64,000 nt of DNA from Nitratireductor aquimarinus (GTDB lineage Bacteria; Pseudomonadota; Alphaproteobacteria; Rhizobiales; Rhizobiaceae): positions 744,001 through 808,000 of the forward strand of contig NZ_CP177239.1 in the NCBI RefSeq assembly GCF_046773475.1, in the 5' to 3' direction. Shown one piece after another: positions 63,861 to 64,000 of the stretch; position 1 is the stretch's first letter, and each line of letters begins with the position of its first letter. The notes below the pieces were generated by a model, which searched no databases, was not told the DNA's origin, and saw only the letters and a list, made by a program, of their open reading frames with translations. The position numbers and the translations under genes were made by a program.

Positions 63861-63955
63861 GGTGTAGATCCCTCGTCCCTCCCTGCGCCAAGCAGAAAAG
63901 GGAAAAAGTGGACGACTTTTCAGCCGCCCGCAGCAGGACAATCCAGCCGCTACCG

Positions 63956-63982
63956 TGGTCTAGTTTTCCACCGCCGTTCTCA
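63956..63982 (-). repeat. IS21 right terminal inverted repeat
   Basis: Read on the minus strand it begins TGAGAACGGCGG, the partner of the left repeat. Only 18 bases of flanking DNA follow before the window ends. Confidence 0.78.
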
Positions 63983-64000
63983 GTTGCCAATAATGCATGA

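Larger units (their letters stand above)
61477..63982 (-). mobile_element. IS21-family insertion sequence, complete
   Basis: A 2.5-kb element with istA and istB on the minus strand. Its ends match as inverted repeats: TGTCAACGGCGGAGTAAAAG at the left (61477) and, on the minus strand, TGAGAACGGCGGTGGAAAAC at the right (63982). About 20 of the first 27 bases are equal. A second pair of terminal repeats (GGGCGGC..AAAAGT.GTCCACTTT) lies just inside each end, at about 61506-61530 and 63904-63929. Multiple terminal repeats are typical of IS21. No short direct target duplication is visible (CAGAC against GTTGC), and the right flank is only 18 bases long here. Confidence 0.88.

Noticed and set aside
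47665..64000. CRISPR array or cas genes in the mobile region
   Set aside because: No regularly spaced repeats and no Cas-like proteins were seen.
63983..64000. Continuation of the Stealth gene after the IS
   Set aside because: Eighteen bases (reading VANNA then a stop in one frame) are too few to decide, and no target duplication supports direct continuity.

Overview
The window reads as one chromosomal segment of an alphaproteobacterium, most likely a Rhizobiales/Hyphomicrobiales member close to the Phyllobacteriaceae. This rests on gene content and order: rlpA, D,D-carboxypeptidase, tmk, holB, metG, tatD and an MBL hydrolase in a row, a ChrR-type sigma/anti-sigma pair, a NarK1-NarK2 fusion with a divergent Fnr-like regulator, and a high-GC codon style. 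The species assignment is inference.

Layout. 1-3707: the end of a type I secretion ABC exporter with its HlyD adaptor, then dgoK-dgoA (2-keto-3-deoxygalactonate catabolism) and a DUF3291 gene. 3765-11093: a small ankyrin protein, a VOC protein, and a singlet-oxygen-type stress module. In that module rpoE-chrR-DUF2177 diverges from an FAD oxidoreductase, DUF1365 and cyclopropane-fatty-acid synthase, with a facing SDR. Two promoters of the form TGATCC-N18-TAGTG precede rpoE and the SDR gene. 11220-18044: a catabolic operon of unknown substrate (M81 MlrC-like metallopeptidase, TRAP transporter, RpiR regulator, class III aminotransferase), preceded by a 9-bp inverted repeat at a candidate promoter.

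18101-34894: thirteen tightly packed minus-strand genes, narK-G-H-J-I, PpiC foldase, hemerythrin, moeA, DUF2478, mogA-like, ubiT, ubiU, ubiV. This couples nitrate respiration to molybdenum-cofactor assembly and oxygen-independent ubiquinone synthesis. A divergent Fnr-like regulator without cluster cysteines and two perfect TTGAT-N4-ATCAA boxes control the head of the cluster. 35422-47441: mostly core genes (dadA, YbaK-like deacylase, MBL hydrolase, tatD, metG, holB, tmk, D,D-carboxypeptidase, rlpA, VOC), a periplasmic protease gene split by an amber codon, and a membrane protein.

47665-64000: tRNA-Ser(UGA) followed by an integrative element or decayed prophage. It has a tyrosine integrase, an excisionase-like HTH, many small genes of unknown function, an SNase-like protein, two related DGSWT-motif proteins, DUF1488 and DUF1344 proteins, a truncated SRAP gene and an enoyl-reductase-like gene. 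A phage lysis cassette (endolysin, nested Rz/Rz1, DUF1515 membrane protein) follows, then an AT-rich surface-glycan cargo (FkbM methyltransferase and a Stealth phosphotransferase) whose second gene is cut by a complete IS21-family element. No capsid or packaging genes are visible, and the right border of the element is not in the window.
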